Shown here: positions 6,683 through 14,231 of the stretch, piece by piece
Numbering within the stretch: the first letter of the stretch is position 1
How the letters are laid out: each line of letters begins with the position of its first letter
Assembly (NCBI GenBank): GCA_035270785.1
Contig: DATESN010000010.1
Coordinates: 1 to 18,731 of the forward strand
DNA length: 18,731 bases
Direction: 5' to 3'
From: DATESN01 sp035270785
GTDB taxonomy: Bacteria > Bacillota > Clostridia > Lachnospirales > Lachnospiraceae
Translations under genes and position numbers: made by a program
Notes under the pieces: model-generated
The model's input: only the letters and a program-made list of their open reading frames with translations
Database searches by the model: none
What the model was told of the DNA's origin: nothing

Positions 6683-7126
6683 TTGGAAATAAAAAGCTAT
6701 TGCGTAAATAAAAAGCAGTTCTTGGATTTACTCTTGTTAGCAGATGAACAAGAATCCATGATAGACAAATACTTAGAGCGAGGGGATTTATTTGCCTTAT
6801 ATGATAACGACTTGAAAAGCGTGTGCGTAGTTACACGGGAAAGTGATGATGTATGTGAGCTAAAAAACATAGCCACTTATGAAAAATGGCATGGCAGTGG
6901 GTATGGCAGCAAACTTTTGAATCACATTTTTTCACATTACCAAGGCAGGTACAAGACTATGATTGTAGGAACTGGTGACAGTCCATGGATATTACAGTTT
7001 TACGAAAAAAACGGTTTTAAGATTTCGCATATAATTAAGGACTTTTTTATAGACAATTATGACCACCCAATGTTTGATAACGGTATTCAATTAGTGGACA
7101 TGATTTATTTAAGTAAGGCTCTATAA
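6683..7126 (+). CDS. GNAT family N-acetyltransferase (YobR-like)
   Basis: The 147-residue protein begins MEIKSYCVNKKQFLDLLLLADEQESMIDKYLERGDLF in a form common to Firmicute GNATs. It carries CELKNIATYEKWHGSGYGSKLL (58-79) with the acetyl-CoA loop W-H-G-S-G-Y-G, and ends with LQFYEKNGFKISHIIKDFF (104-122). TTG at 6683 is taken as start because GGATGG lies about six bases ahead and family members begin there; a TTG at 6644 would add 13 residues foreign to the family. The substrate is unknown. It is followed by a secreted-protein gene without a repeat between. Confidence 0.85.
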   Translation: MEIKSYCVNKKQFLDLLLLADEQESMIDKYLERGDLFALYDNDLKSVCVVTRESDDVCELKNIATYEKWHGSGYGSKLLNHIFSHYQGRYKTMIVGTGDSPWILQFYEKNGFKISHIIKDFFIDNYDHPMFDNGIQLVDMIYLSKAL

Positions 7127-7202
7127 CTTAGTCAACATTTTTACCCAAAGGCTATATCTTTAACTAATATAATATCCTAATTTAAGATATGGAGGAAATG
7201 CA

Positions 7203-7718
7203 ATGAAAAAAGCTTGTCTAATTATAACTTTAATATTGTTATTTTCAAATTTAAGTGGTGAAGGTTCTATTGGAGTTAGCGAAGAAAGTCCCCAAAATAG
7301 TGCAGAAGAATCCACTACTTTTGAAAGTATTCTGCCACAATTCCCTCAATGCACATCTCAATTCGTGCATGTGAAGTTACAAGGTTCATTTGTTGTAAAG
7401 GTGCGTGACGTAATACCAGATTATTGTTTAGATGAAGTCACACCTCAAATAGCGGTGGTCACATGCTTCCAAGAAAGCCCATTTTTAATTTATTTGGGAC
7501 AAGAAATGGCTTCTCAGTTGACTGTGGGAGAGTCATACGTTTTTGAAATAGAAGAAATGGATGTAGGTGTCATATCAAAGGAAGTAGCTAACACATATCC
7601 TCCTGGACCATCAGTATCAATCCCGCTTTATAATTTGCGTATTGCAGACATTCGTATAGCTGAACAAGATGAAGGTGGACTAGAATCAATTAACTTGCGA
7701 TATGTAGAAATTGACTAA
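7203..7718 (+). CDS. Secreted protein of unknown function
   Basis: This 171-residue protein has a signal peptide (MKKACLIITLILLFSNLSGEG: lysines, then a hydrophobic core). There is no lipobox cysteine at the expected place, so it is probably secreted or membrane-held rather than a lipoprotein. A serine/glutamate-rich linker (about 25-45) leads to a beta-rich domain with FVHVKLQGSFVVKVRDVIPDYC and YVFEIEEMDVGVISKE, which may be an OB-like barrel. Cysteines near residues 50, 75 and 91 could pair outside the cell. The start has GGAGG seven bases ahead. I do not recognise the family. It lies 76 bases after the GNAT gene with no repeat between and ends 25 bases before R6. Confidence 0.65.
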   Translation: MKKACLIITLILLFSNLSGEGSIGVSEESPQNSAEESTTFESILPQFPQCTSQFVHVKLQGSFVVKVRDVIPDYCLDEVTPQIAVVTCFQESPFLIYLGQEMASQLTVGESYVFEIEEMDVGVISKEVANTYPPGPSVSIPLYNLRIADIRIAEQDEGGLESINLRYVEID

Positions 7719-7743
7719 TAATAGCGAGTTATAAACATTAATT

Positions 7744-7771
7744 AAACTTCCCATTATGTCTATGAAGTTTA
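7744..7771 (+). repeat. Array repeat R6, the most perfect palindrome
   Basis: AAACTTC (7744-7750) and GAAGTTT (7764-7770) are perfect seven-base inverted arms around the loop CCATTATGTCTAT. The copy lies 25 bases after one stop codon and 53 bases before the next start. Confidence 0.9.
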
Positions 7772-7823
7772 TAAAATGTATAAGTATGGAACAGATAGGT
7801 CAGAATTTGTGGGGGGAAATTAT

Positions 7824-8387
7824 ATGGGAAAAGCATTATCAGAGATGACTTTAGAGCAATTATGGGATTTATTTCCTATATTACTTGTACAGCATCAAGA
7901 ACATTGGAAAGAATGGTATATAGAGGAAGAAAGTAGACTTCAAAGTTTTCTTATATTAGAAAAAATAAAAATACATCATATTGGAAGCACCGCTATAAAT
8001 AAAATTTGGGCAAAACCAACGATTGATATACTCGTAGAAATTCCAGCGAATTCTTCGATGAACCGTATGAAAGAATTGCTTGTGGAAAATGGATACAGTT
8101 GTATGGCAGAGGAAAAAAATAAAAAGTCTTTTTGTAGAGGTTATACAAATGAGGGATTTGATGAAAGAGTTTATCATTTGCATTTAAGATATTTAGGTGA
8201 TAATAATGAGTTATATTTTAGAGATTATATGAATGACAATCCTGCTCTGGCAAAAGAGTATGAAGAAATGAAACTCTCTCTTTGGAAGAAGTTTGAGCAT
8301 AATAGAGATGGTTATACCAATGCAAAAGGACAATTTATATCCAAGTATACCGAGAAAGCAAAAAAAGAGTATGTGAATAGATACTAA
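7824..8387 (+). CDS. GrpB family (UPF0157) nucleotidyltransferase-fold protein
   Basis: This 187-residue protein shows the GrpB signature: HHIGSTAI (51-58) with the G-S of a nucleotidyltransferase active site, IWAKPTIDILVEI (61-73) supplying the D of the metal site, and RVYHLHL (115-121), followed by a YFRDYMNDNPALAKEYEEMKLSLW helix. The family is predicted to transfer nucleotides, but its substrate is not known. The ATG at 7824 has GGGGGGAA a few bases ahead; the upstream in-frame ATG at 7776 directly abuts R6 and lacks a site. It is alone between R6 and R7. Confidence 0.88.
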   Translation: MGKALSEMTLEQLWDLFPILLVQHQEHWKEWYIEEESRLQSFLILEKIKIHHIGSTAINKIWAKPTIDILVEIPANSSMNRMKELLVENGYSCMAEEKNKKSFCRGYTNEGFDERVYHLHLRYLGDNNELYFRDYMNDNPALAKEYEEMKLSLWKKFEHNRDGYTNAKGQFISKYTEKAKKEYVNRY

Positions 8388-8412
8388 AATGATTACACAT
8401 GTAGTTTATTTT

Positions 8413-8437
8413 GACTCCCAATTATGTTTATGAAGAT
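8413..8437 (+). repeat. Array repeat R7
   Basis: The sequence GACTCCCAATTATG is followed by TTTATGAAGAT. The left arm has lost one T of CTTC, and an extra A is inserted in CCAATTAT, as in R11. It lies 25 bases after the GrpB stop codon. Confidence 0.85.
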
Positions 8438-8512
8438 ATAAAAGATAAAAGAATATAATAGGAAAATTTGAAGTTGTGAAGAAGATTATTTATATATTAG
8501 GAGGTATACGTA

Positions 8513-8953
8513 ATGAAGATAGAACGAATAGAATACAATAGTGCACTGTGGAAAAAAACAATTGATTTTGCTGAGAATTGTTCTTGGATTGCTGGCAAAC
8601 ATATAGCAGGTATGTTACGAGAAAATCGATTTTCTGAATGGGAAGCATTTTTTATAGCGATTGATAATGATAATATTATTGGTTACTGTTCTTTCTTAAA
8701 AGAGGATTATTATCCTGAAAATAGGTACTTTCCATGGATTAGCAGTGTTTTTGTAGATGAAAGTGCTCGCGGTAAAAGAGTGAGTCATAAAATGATAGAA
8801 ACCGTTATCGCTTATGCCAAGGAAAATAATTTTTCAAAGGTATACATTCCATCAGACATGAATGGGTTTTATGAGAAATGTGGTTTTATGCCGAATGATT
8901 CATTGAAAAACTATGGTGGAGACATGGATACTATTTATATGCGTGAAATATAA
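8513..8953 (+). CDS. GNAT family N-acetyltransferase
   Basis: This 146-residue acetyltransferase has the core strand ISSVFVDESARGKRVSHKMIETVIAYAKE (76-104) with an acetyl-CoA loop ARGKRVSHK. The usual R-G-x-G-x-G/A second glycine is replaced by V-S, which is less common. FYEKCGF (119-125) is the standard C-terminal motif. The start has AGGAGG seven bases ahead. The amine substrate cannot be told. The gene is alone between R7 and R8. Confidence 0.85.
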   Translation: MKIERIEYNSALWKKTIDFAENCSWIAGKHIAGMLRENRFSEWEAFFIAIDNDNIIGYCSFLKEDYYPENRYFPWISSVFVDESARGKRVSHKMIETVIAYAKENNFSKVYIPSDMNGFYEKCGFMPNDSLKNYGGDMDTIYMREI

Positions 8954-8985
8954 AATTCGCAAAAATGAGCATCTTACGAACTTCA

Positions 8986-9001
8986 ACAAATTTAAATTTG
9001 T
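8986..9001. repeat. Perfect 16-base palindrome between a GNAT gene and R8
   Basis: ACAAATTTAAATTTGT is its own reverse complement. It lies 33 bases after the GNAT stop codon and ten bases before R8. It is not followed by a T run, so an operator or a structural part of this boundary is more likely than a terminator. Confidence 0.5.
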
Positions 9002-9010
9002 AGGTTTGGT

Positions 9011-9035
9011 GAGCTTCCCATTATATATATTGCAA
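9011..9035 (+). repeat. Array repeat R8, left half intact
   Basis: GAGCTTCCCATTATATATAT is present and the right half continues TTGCAACTG instead of GAAG. Its first 15 bases are identical to those of R9, 318 bases later, so the two bracket the small peptide gene. Confidence 0.85.
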
Positions 9036-9131
9036 CTGTATTTGGTTCTATTATATTTATTGGTGGACAAACTTAAAATAGTGAATACATAGAATTTAAC
9101 GTTCGCATATAGACAGAAAGGGGGTATTACA

Positions 9132-9242
9132 ATGGATTTTCAATTATTAACGGATGCTATTGTTTCTCTAGTTGCAATATCAGTAGTTATCCTTTTGATA
9201 TTATTAATTATTAAGATTATTAAAAAAAGACAAGCAAAATAG
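9132..9242 (+). CDS. 36-residue single-span membrane peptide
   Basis: An ATG seven bases behind AAAGGGGG opens 36 codons: a short polar start MDFQLLTD, one hydrophobic span of about 23 residues (AIVSLVAISVVILLILLIIKII) and a basic tail KKRQAK. The layout is that of small membrane proteins such as type I toxins or regulatory peptides, with the basic tail in the cytoplasm. It is the only gene between R8 and R9, so it seems to be a complete cassette by itself, which argues that it is real. No antisense RNA can be claimed from the sequence alone. Confidence 0.6.
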   Translation: MDFQLLTDAIVSLVAISVVILLILLIIKIIKKRQAK

Positions 9243-9328
9243 TGATATTTTTACATATAAGCTTTAACAAATGGAGATACCCATTTTCCGGAATATAATA
9301 TAAATAAGTTTGAAAAAAAGTCAATGTC

Positions 9329-9354
9329 GAGCTTCCCATTATAAATATGAAGTA
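9329..9354 (+). repeat. Array repeat R9
   Basis: GAGCTTCCCATTAT is followed by AAATATGAAGTA. The arms CTTC and GAAG pair. The copy ends only 23 bases before the next start codon, the shortest such distance in the array. Confidence 0.9.
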
Positions 9355-9377
9355 AATCTAAATTTGTGAGGAGATTT

Positions 9378-9839
9378 ATGAAAGAAATAATAGTCTATGA
9401 AATGCAATATATAGGAAAAGGAATTTTATCTACGGACGTTAAATTAATACCATTTCAGGAAAATTATTATTCAGAGTATGAACGTATTTATAATGAATGC
9501 TTTTATAGTATGAGAAAAGAACTTGATGTGGAACCGTATAATTTCTATAGTGATTTTGATCAACTGAAAGATAAAATGAAGGATATTTTTTTATTGTTGC
9601 AAGATCAAATCATTGTAGGAAGTGTTGCCTGCTATGGAAATGAGATTGATGATTTAGTTGTTAACAAAAAATATCAAAATAAAGGTATCGGACAAAAATT
9701 ATTACTTTGGGCAATAAACCATATCAGAGTATATAGTGACAATGCTATCATAATTCATGTTGCCAAGTGGAATGAAAAAGCATTGTCGATTTATAAAAGT
9801 AATGACTTCATTATTACAAAGACAGAAAAAGTTAGATGA
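9378..9839 (+). CDS. GNAT family N-acetyltransferase
   Basis: This 153-residue protein carries a FLLLQDQIIVGSVACYGNEIDDLVVNKKYQNKGIG core (71-105) with acetyl-CoA loop YQNKGIGQKLL, and ends with NEKALSIYKSNDFIITKTEK (132-151). The start at 9378 has GAGGAG four bases ahead; a GTG at 9366 overlaps the binding site. Twenty-eight bases separate it from a P-loop kinase gene and no array repeat lies between, so the two are one cassette and probably one operon. Whether the two enzymes act on the same compound is unknown. Confidence 0.85.
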   Translation: MKEIIVYEMQYIGKGILSTDVKLIPFQENYYSEYERIYNECFYSMRKELDVEPYNFYSDFDQLKDKMKDIFLLLQDQIIVGSVACYGNEIDDLVVNKKYQNKGIGQKLLLWAINHIRVYSDNAIIIHVAKWNEKALSIYKSNDFIITKTEKVR

Positions 9840-9867
9840 AATCTATATCAAGTAGGGGGATATCACA

Positions 9868-10419
9868 ATGAAATTAGTGTTTTTAATTGGGGATGCCGCA
9901 GTGGGCAAGATGACAGTTGGCCAAGAACTTATGAAGCTAACAGGACTTAGGTTATTTCATAATCATATGACAATTGAACCTGTTATTGAAATATTTGGAT
10001 ACTTTGAAGGTAAAACAATTTCTGGATTGAGGGAAGTAATATTTAAAGAGTATTCAAAAAGCAATAATGAAGGTCTCATTTTCACATATATGTGGGCCTT
10101 TGATCAGCAGTCGGATTGGGATTATGTTCAGCATGTAACCGATATCTTTGAGGAGCAAGGTGCAGATATATATTATGTAGAATTGGTTGCACCTCAGGAG
10201 ATACGTCTCCAACGAAATCAAACTGAAAATAGATTGAAAAACAAAGCATCTAAAAGAAATCTTATATTTTCAGAGCAGAATTTACTGGATTTAGATAAAA
10301 AATATCGTTTAGAAAGTTTTAGCAATGAGATACCATATAACAATTATATCAAAATCCATAATTATGATTTGGAGCCAGAGATAGTTGCAAAAATGATACA
10401 GGATAGATTTTCGTTATAG
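9868..10419 (+). CDS. P-loop kinase of the AAA/shikimate-kinase-like type
   Basis: This 183-residue protein starts with a beta strand and Walker A loop KLVFLIGDAAVGKMTVGQEL (2-21; G8, K14, T16). It shows a charged helix block with RLQRNQTENRLKNKASKRN (112-130) that looks like the LID region of nucleoside- or small-molecule kinases. Family members are annotated as AAA family ATPases or shikimate-kinase-like proteins. It probably phosphorylates a small molecule with ATP. The start has AGTAGGGGG about eight bases ahead. It shares a cassette with the GNAT upstream, a pairing reminiscent of acetylating and phosphorylating drug-modifying enzymes, although the family is not known for that. Confidence 0.75.
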   Translation: MKLVFLIGDAAVGKMTVGQELMKLTGLRLFHNHMTIEPVIEIFGYFEGKTISGLREVIFKEYSKSNNEGLIFTYMWAFDQQSDWDYVQHVTDIFEEQGADIYYVELVAPQEIRLQRNQTENRLKNKASKRNLIFSEQNLLDLDKKYRLESFSNEIPYNNYIKIHNYDLEPEIVAKMIQDRFSL

Positions 10420-10441
10420 AAAGAACACCTATTGATAATTG

Positions 10442-10468
10442 TAAACTTCCTTAACGAAATAAAAGAGG
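10442..10468 (+). repeat. Decayed array repeat R10 (candidate)
   Basis: TAAACTTCCTTAAC keeps the AAACTTCC start of the repeat, 23 bases after a stop codon, but the right half is not recognisable. It is probably an eroded copy. Confidence 0.4.
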
Positions 10469-10495
10469 ATGCCAGACTTAATTAGGAGAAAATGT

Positions 10496-11365
10496 ATGTT
10501 TTTGCTTTTAAGTATATTATTATTTTTTGGAATATATTATGTTAAGAATATTCAATTCAAACAAGGAAGTTATTATAAGATTACGCATAACTCGTTTCTG
10601 TCAACCATATTTGATATAGGGCGAAATGGGGAGTATCAGATATATAAACGTCTTTGTTATCATGAAAATACGGGAGGAAAATTTCTATTTAATTGCTATT
10701 TACCAAAGGAGAACGGCGAGACTACAGAGATTGATGTACTTTTGATTAACTCAAATGGAATATTTGTATTTGAAAGTAAAAATTATAGTGGTTGGATTTT
10801 TGGGGATGAAAAAGAAAAAAATTGGACACAGACATTACCCCAGGGGAAAGGTCATTCCCATAAAGAACGTTTCTTTAATCCGATCATGCAGAATAAGATT
10901 CATATTAAATGGCTACGTAACATGGTGGGAGATGCAGTTACACTATATTCAATTATTGTTTTTTCCGAGAGATGTACACTTAAAAAGGTTAATGTAACTA
11001 GTCAAGACGTGCAGGTGATAAATCGACATGTGATAGAAAGAGCTGTTAATCAAGCGGGAAGCATGCAAAGTAGTAACGTGAGTCTAGAAGAAATCAAAAA
11101 AATATATGATAAATTATATCCATTTACCCAGATAAGTGAAGAACAGAAGCTCCAGCATGTTCACAATATAAATAAGAATAATAGCCCTCACCAGTTAAAT
11201 AATGAAAAGGTACGTTTTATTAACTTAAATGGTAAAAATGACTCAGGCCATATATGTCCTAAGTGCGGCGCTCAGCTAGTATTACGAACAGCTAAAAAAG
11301 GAATTAATGCAGGAAAGCAATTTTATGGTTGTTCGAACTATCCAAAGTGCCGATATATTCGTTAA
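10496..11365 (+). CDS. NERD-domain protein with topoisomerase-type zinc finger
   Basis: This 289-residue protein has an N-terminal membrane span (MFLLLSILLFFGIYYVKN). A NERD domain follows: GEYQIYKRL (45-53), TTEIDVLLINSNGIFVFESKNYSGWIFG (76-103) with the Asp80 and Glu93-x-Lys95 of a PD-(D/E)XK-like nuclease core, and FFNPIMQNKIHIKWL (126-140). A zinc finger of the topoisomerase I C-terminal type closes it (Cys254, 257, 279, 285). It probably is a membrane-anchored DNA-binding nuclease-like protein. ATG at 10496 with AGGAG (10484-10488) is preferred over ATG 10469. Stand-alone NERD proteins have unknown roles. It is a single-gene cassette between R10 and R11. Confidence 0.88.
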   Translation: MFLLLSILLFFGIYYVKNIQFKQGSYYKITHNSFLSTIFDIGRNGEYQIYKRLCYHENTGGKFLFNCYLPKENGETTEIDVLLINSNGIFVFESKNYSGWIFGDEKEKNWTQTLPQGKGHSHKERFFNPIMQNKIHIKWLRNMVGDAVTLYSIIVFSERCTLKKVNVTSQDVQVINRHVIERAVNQAGSMQSSNVSLEEIKKIYDKLYPFTQISEEQKLQHVHNINKNNSPHQLNNEKVRFINLNGKNDSGHICPKCGAQLVLRTAKKGINAGKQFYGCSNYPKCRYIR

Positions 11366-11367
11366 AT

Positions 11368-11394
11368 GTGCTTCCAATTATATATATGAAGTAA
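11368..11394 (+). repeat. Array repeat R11
   Basis: GTGCTTCCAATTATAT is followed by ATATGAAGTAA. The arms CTTC and GAAG pair. It begins two bases after the NERD stop codon. Confidence 0.9.
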
Positions 11395-11443
11395 ATATAA
11401 AATATGTAAGTAAAAAATCAGAATTTTGCGGAGGGATAGAAAA

Positions 11444-11968
11444 ATGAAATTTGTATTTCCAAATAAAGATTTTAAAAATAATGCAATCGATTTTATAAAT
11501 GAATTCCTTACATATAATTCGGAAATAAATGGAAGCGGTGCACTGGATAGATATTTAAATGAGTCATCATACGAAAAATGGATTGAAAAGGTTATAGCTG
11601 ACATTGATATTGCGAATATTGAAGGTGATCGAGTGCCTGCCTTTACCTACTTTTACGTAAGAGAAACTGACAATAAGATTATTGGTATGATAAACATACG
11701 ATTGGCATTAAATAATTTTCTTAAAAATGAGGGTGGCCATATAGGTTATTGCATTAGACCAACAGAAAGAAGACATCATTACGCAACCAATATGTTATAT
11801 GATGCACTAGCTTTTTGTAAAACAATAGGACTAAACAATATTATTATTAGTTGCGATAAAAGTAACATTGCTTCTGCTAATGTTATTATGAATTGCAGTG
11901 GAAAACTTGATGCAGAATTTTATAGTGATACATTTAAAGAAGTAATACAAAGATATATAATAAAGTAG
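11444..11968 (+). CDS. GNAT family N-acetyltransferase (COG3981-like)
   Basis: This 174-residue protein resembles predicted acetyltransferases of the COG3981 type: FTYFYVRETDNKIIGMINIRLALNNFL (67-93), GGHIGYCIRPTERRHHYATNML (97-118) with the acetyl-CoA loop, and SCDKSNIASANVIMNCSGKL (136-155). The loop reads R-R-H-H-Y-A-T where R-G-K-G-Y-A-T is usual, so two glycines are lost and activity could be reduced. The start lies eight bases behind GGAGGG. It is followed after a 179-base gap without a clear repeat by a DUF4177 gene. Confidence 0.85.
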   Translation: MKFVFPNKDFKNNAIDFINEFLTYNSEINGSGALDRYLNESSYEKWIEKVIADIDIANIEGDRVPAFTYFYVRETDNKIIGMINIRLALNNFLKNEGGHIGYCIRPTERRHHYATNMLYDALAFCKTIGLNNIIISCDKSNIASANVIMNCSGKLDAEFYSDTFKEVIQRYIIK

Positions 11969-12147
11969 GTCATGGAATGAAGTATACCTTTTAGTGGAAT
12001 TATTGGATTCACAGTAGTAATATTTATAAAGAATAGAATATAAAAGTTATATGTGTCATTATCCTTATATAAACAAAACAGTTAGCAATCAGATATTTAG
12101 CAGTTGGAAAGTTATTTTCATAAAGAATAATAGAGGAGTGTAAGAAC

Positions 12148-12345
12148 ATGGAGCAATATGAATATAGAACATTGTTTACTGATGCAAAAGGAGTGCTTGG
12201 TGGAAAAATTGATCAAAATACTTTCCAAAATGAACTTAATGGATTGGGTTATGAGGGATGGGAGTTAATAAGCTCGGTTGCGTCCTCACAAAGTTATGGT
12301 AGCACACGGTGGATAATCTCCATATTCAAACGTAAGATTCAGTAA
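12148..12345 (+). CDS. DUF4177-like small protein
   Basis: The 65-residue protein begins EQYEYRTLFTDAKG, includes FQNELNGLGYEGWELISSVASSQSYGSTRWIISIFKRK (27-63), and shows the L-N-x-x-G-x-x-G-W-E-L/V core of DUF4177. The family is small, cytoplasmic and functionally uncharacterised. The start has GAGGAG nine bases ahead. Repeat R12 begins three bases after its stop codon. Confidence 0.8.
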   Translation: MEQYEYRTLFTDAKGVLGGKIDQNTFQNELNGLGYEGWELISSVASSQSYGSTRWIISIFKRKIQ

Positions 12346-12347
12346 AC

Positions 12348-12376
12348 CAACTTCCCATTAATTTATAAGAAGAACC
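12348..12376 (+). repeat. Array repeat R12
   Basis: CAACTTCCCATTAATT is followed by TATAAGAAGAAC. CTTC and GAAG are present with slightly altered spacing. It lies between the DUF4177 stop codon and the next ribosome binding site. Confidence 0.88.
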
Positions 12377-12409
12377 ATAAATAAGAAATACGATTGGAGG
12401 TCTGGAACT

Positions 12410-13063
12410 ATGTATTTTCCAACTGAAAAACATGAGGAATATATTGAATACATAAAAAAAGCCTGTAACCAAAATTGTCTCTCACTTGTATTAGAAGGTT
12501 CGTTAGCACATGGAACAGCAAAACCATTTTCTGATATTGATTTAATACTATATGGAAACATTAATTCTAAAATACTTGATGATATAATTTCTGGATATGA
12601 TAATATCGTTATTACAAATCTTACAGAAAATCCAATGGGTATATATATTCTCAATTACGAAAATCGAATTTCTGTTGATTTGGATATTCGTAAATGTGTT
12701 TTAAGTAGTGAAATTGATAATAATGTAATTCTATGTAATTATGGGTTTAAGATAGCAGAAGACATAAAACGAAGTGTTATTATAAGTAGACTTATGCCAG
12801 AAAGACCTCAATGGTATAGAACTATTCGCTTAATACACCGTTGCTGTATTAAATTTCTGTGTGGAAAAACAGATTCAGCTAAAGGTTTAGCTGATGAAGT
12901 ATGCAATGCTGTGTATGCTTTAACCAATCAAAATATATTAAAAAGTGGCAGTATTAAACAAAGAATGAAAGATTCACTTCAGTACCTAAATCATTTCTAT
13001 TTTATTGATAAAAGTATAATTGATTTACTAGAAGAGCTATTTCAAGAGATGGATTATGTATAA
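12410..13063 (+). CDS. Nucleotidyltransferase-domain protein (Pol beta fold)
   Basis: This 217-residue protein has a minimal nucleotidyltransferase core: LVLEGSLAHGTAKPFSDIDLILYG (26-49) gives the G-S and the D-x-D pair (Asp42, Asp44), and ISVDLDIR (87-94) the third acidic residue. The helical C-terminal half (about 115-217) resembles HI0074- or aminoglycoside-adenylyltransferase-type substrate domains. It should transfer a nucleotide from NTP to an unknown acceptor, possibly a small molecule or a protein. The start has GGAGG eleven bases ahead. It is alone between R12 and R13, and no HEPN partner gene is next to it. Confidence 0.85.
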   Translation: MYFPTEKHEEYIEYIKKACNQNCLSLVLEGSLAHGTAKPFSDIDLILYGNINSKILDDIISGYDNIVITNLTENPMGIYILNYENRISVDLDIRKCVLSSEIDNNVILCNYGFKIAEDIKRSVIISRLMPERPQWYRTIRLIHRCCIKFLCGKTDSAKGLADEVCNAVYALTNQNILKSGSIKQRMKDSLQYLNHFYFIDKSIIDLLEELFQEMDYV

Positions 13064-13093
13064 TTAAAATTGTAGGAAATTCATATTGCAAAT

Positions 13094-13121
13094 GAACTTC
13101 CCATTAGATTTAATAGAGGTA
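13094..13121 (+). repeat. Array repeat R13
   Basis: GAACTTCCCATTAGAT is intact on the left, and the right half reads TTAATAGAGGTAA instead of TATGAAG. It lies 30 bases after the nucleotidyltransferase stop codon. Confidence 0.8.
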
Positions 13122-13185
13122 AGGATTAGTGTAAGTTACAGGAAATAAAGAATCTGTACAATTAAGTGTTATAGTGAGGATTATT

Positions 13186-13917
13186 ATGATAAATGTTTAT
13201 GAACAAGTTGAAAAAAATATAAATGCACTTGTAGATAACAATGTAGATTGGTCAGCAAGTGCAACATCTGAGCAAATGCGTGAAGCTCGAGAAGGAAATC
13301 TTAGAATAAAGTTTTTTGATAAATACATACCGAATAATTGGTTAAAGGATGTTAAAGGTAAAAAAATATTATGTTTGGCAGGAGCAGGTGGATTGCAAGC
13401 TCCTTTACTTGCTTGTGCAGGGGCAGATGTTACTGTTTTAGACCTTTCCGAAAAGATGCTGGATAAAGATAGAGAAATTGCAGAAATCGAGTTGTTACAT
13501 TTTAGAGTTGAAAAGGGAAATATGTGTGATTTATCACGTTTTTCTGATGGTAGCTTTGATTATATATTAAATCCGACTTCGTTAATGTATGTACCAGCGG
13601 TAAAACCGGTTTTTAAAGAGTGCTACCGTGTACTAAAAAATGGTGGAACATTCATAATGATGGCACCAAATCCAATAAATTATATATGTGATTTTATTGA
13701 TGACGAAAATGGTGGATATTATAAAGCACTAAATAGAATGCCATATTGTTCTGCAGATTTTGATAGTTCCAGCGAATGGATAGAATATGGACATACTATG
13801 GAAGATTATATAGGTGGACAAATTGAATGTGGATTTGTAATTAATGGTTATGTAGAGTGTCAATTGTATGATATAACTGAACTACATTTTCTTACTAAGG
13901 CAACTAAATTTTTTTAG
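13186..13917 (+). CDS. Class I SAM-dependent methyltransferase
   Basis: This 243-residue protein has the Rossmann-type methyltransferase signs: motif I ILCLAGAGGLQAPLLACAGA (61-80), an acidic end of strand two in VTVLDLSEKML (82-92, Asp86), RFSDGSFDYILNPTSLMYV (118-136) as motif IV, and YRVLKNGGTFIMMAPN (147-162). It transfers methyl from S-adenosylmethionine to an unknown small molecule or protein. ATG at 13186 has GTGAGGA five bases ahead, in preference to the GTG at 13174 that lies within this site. It opens a three-gene stretch with no recognisable repeat between. Confidence 0.88.
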   Translation: MINVYEQVEKNINALVDNNVDWSASATSEQMREAREGNLRIKFFDKYIPNNWLKDVKGKKILCLAGAGGLQAPLLACAGADVTVLDLSEKMLDKDREIAEIELLHFRVEKGNMCDLSRFSDGSFDYILNPTSLMYVPAVKPVFKECYRVLKNGGTFIMMAPNPINYICDFIDDENGGYYKALNRMPYCSADFDSSSEWIEYGHTMEDYIGGQIECGFVINGYVECQLYDITELHFLTKATKFF

Positions 13918-14231
13918 TGGGCATAGAGAATTCAGATTAGATATAATCCAATGTATAAAGCAACGAAAGTAAGAGTCACATAGACAAATTTGAATTTGAA
14001 AGTGAGTTGAGTGGTTCGCTATTGCTGGTAATTACGAATCAACTATTTTCAGATATATCGCTTATTTACCACCGTATGGAACGGAGGGTATTATTAGTGA
14101 AATTCTAATTTAGTAATGATTTTGCATATATATATAATTTTAATAAACATATCAAAGTTATGACTGATTATTTCCATGATTTGATATTAATAACTATGAA
14201 AATTATAATATAATAAGGAGGAGTTTGGGAG
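13918..14231. other. 314-base gap with a possible gene remnant at 14006-14113
   Basis: The gap is AT-rich. From 14006 to a TAG at 14111-14113 one frame reads VEWFAIAGNYESTIFRYIAYLPPYGTEG, which looks protein-like but has no start or binding site. It may be the tail of a lost cassette gene. No array repeat is recognisable, although a lost one would be expected here. The last 20 bases hold the AGGAGG of the following gene. Confidence 0.3.

Noticed and set aside
12100..12135. Possible inverted copy of the array repeat upstream of the DUF4177 gene (TTTTCATAAAG)
   Set aside because: The diagnostic TAATGGGAAG of an inverted copy is absent.
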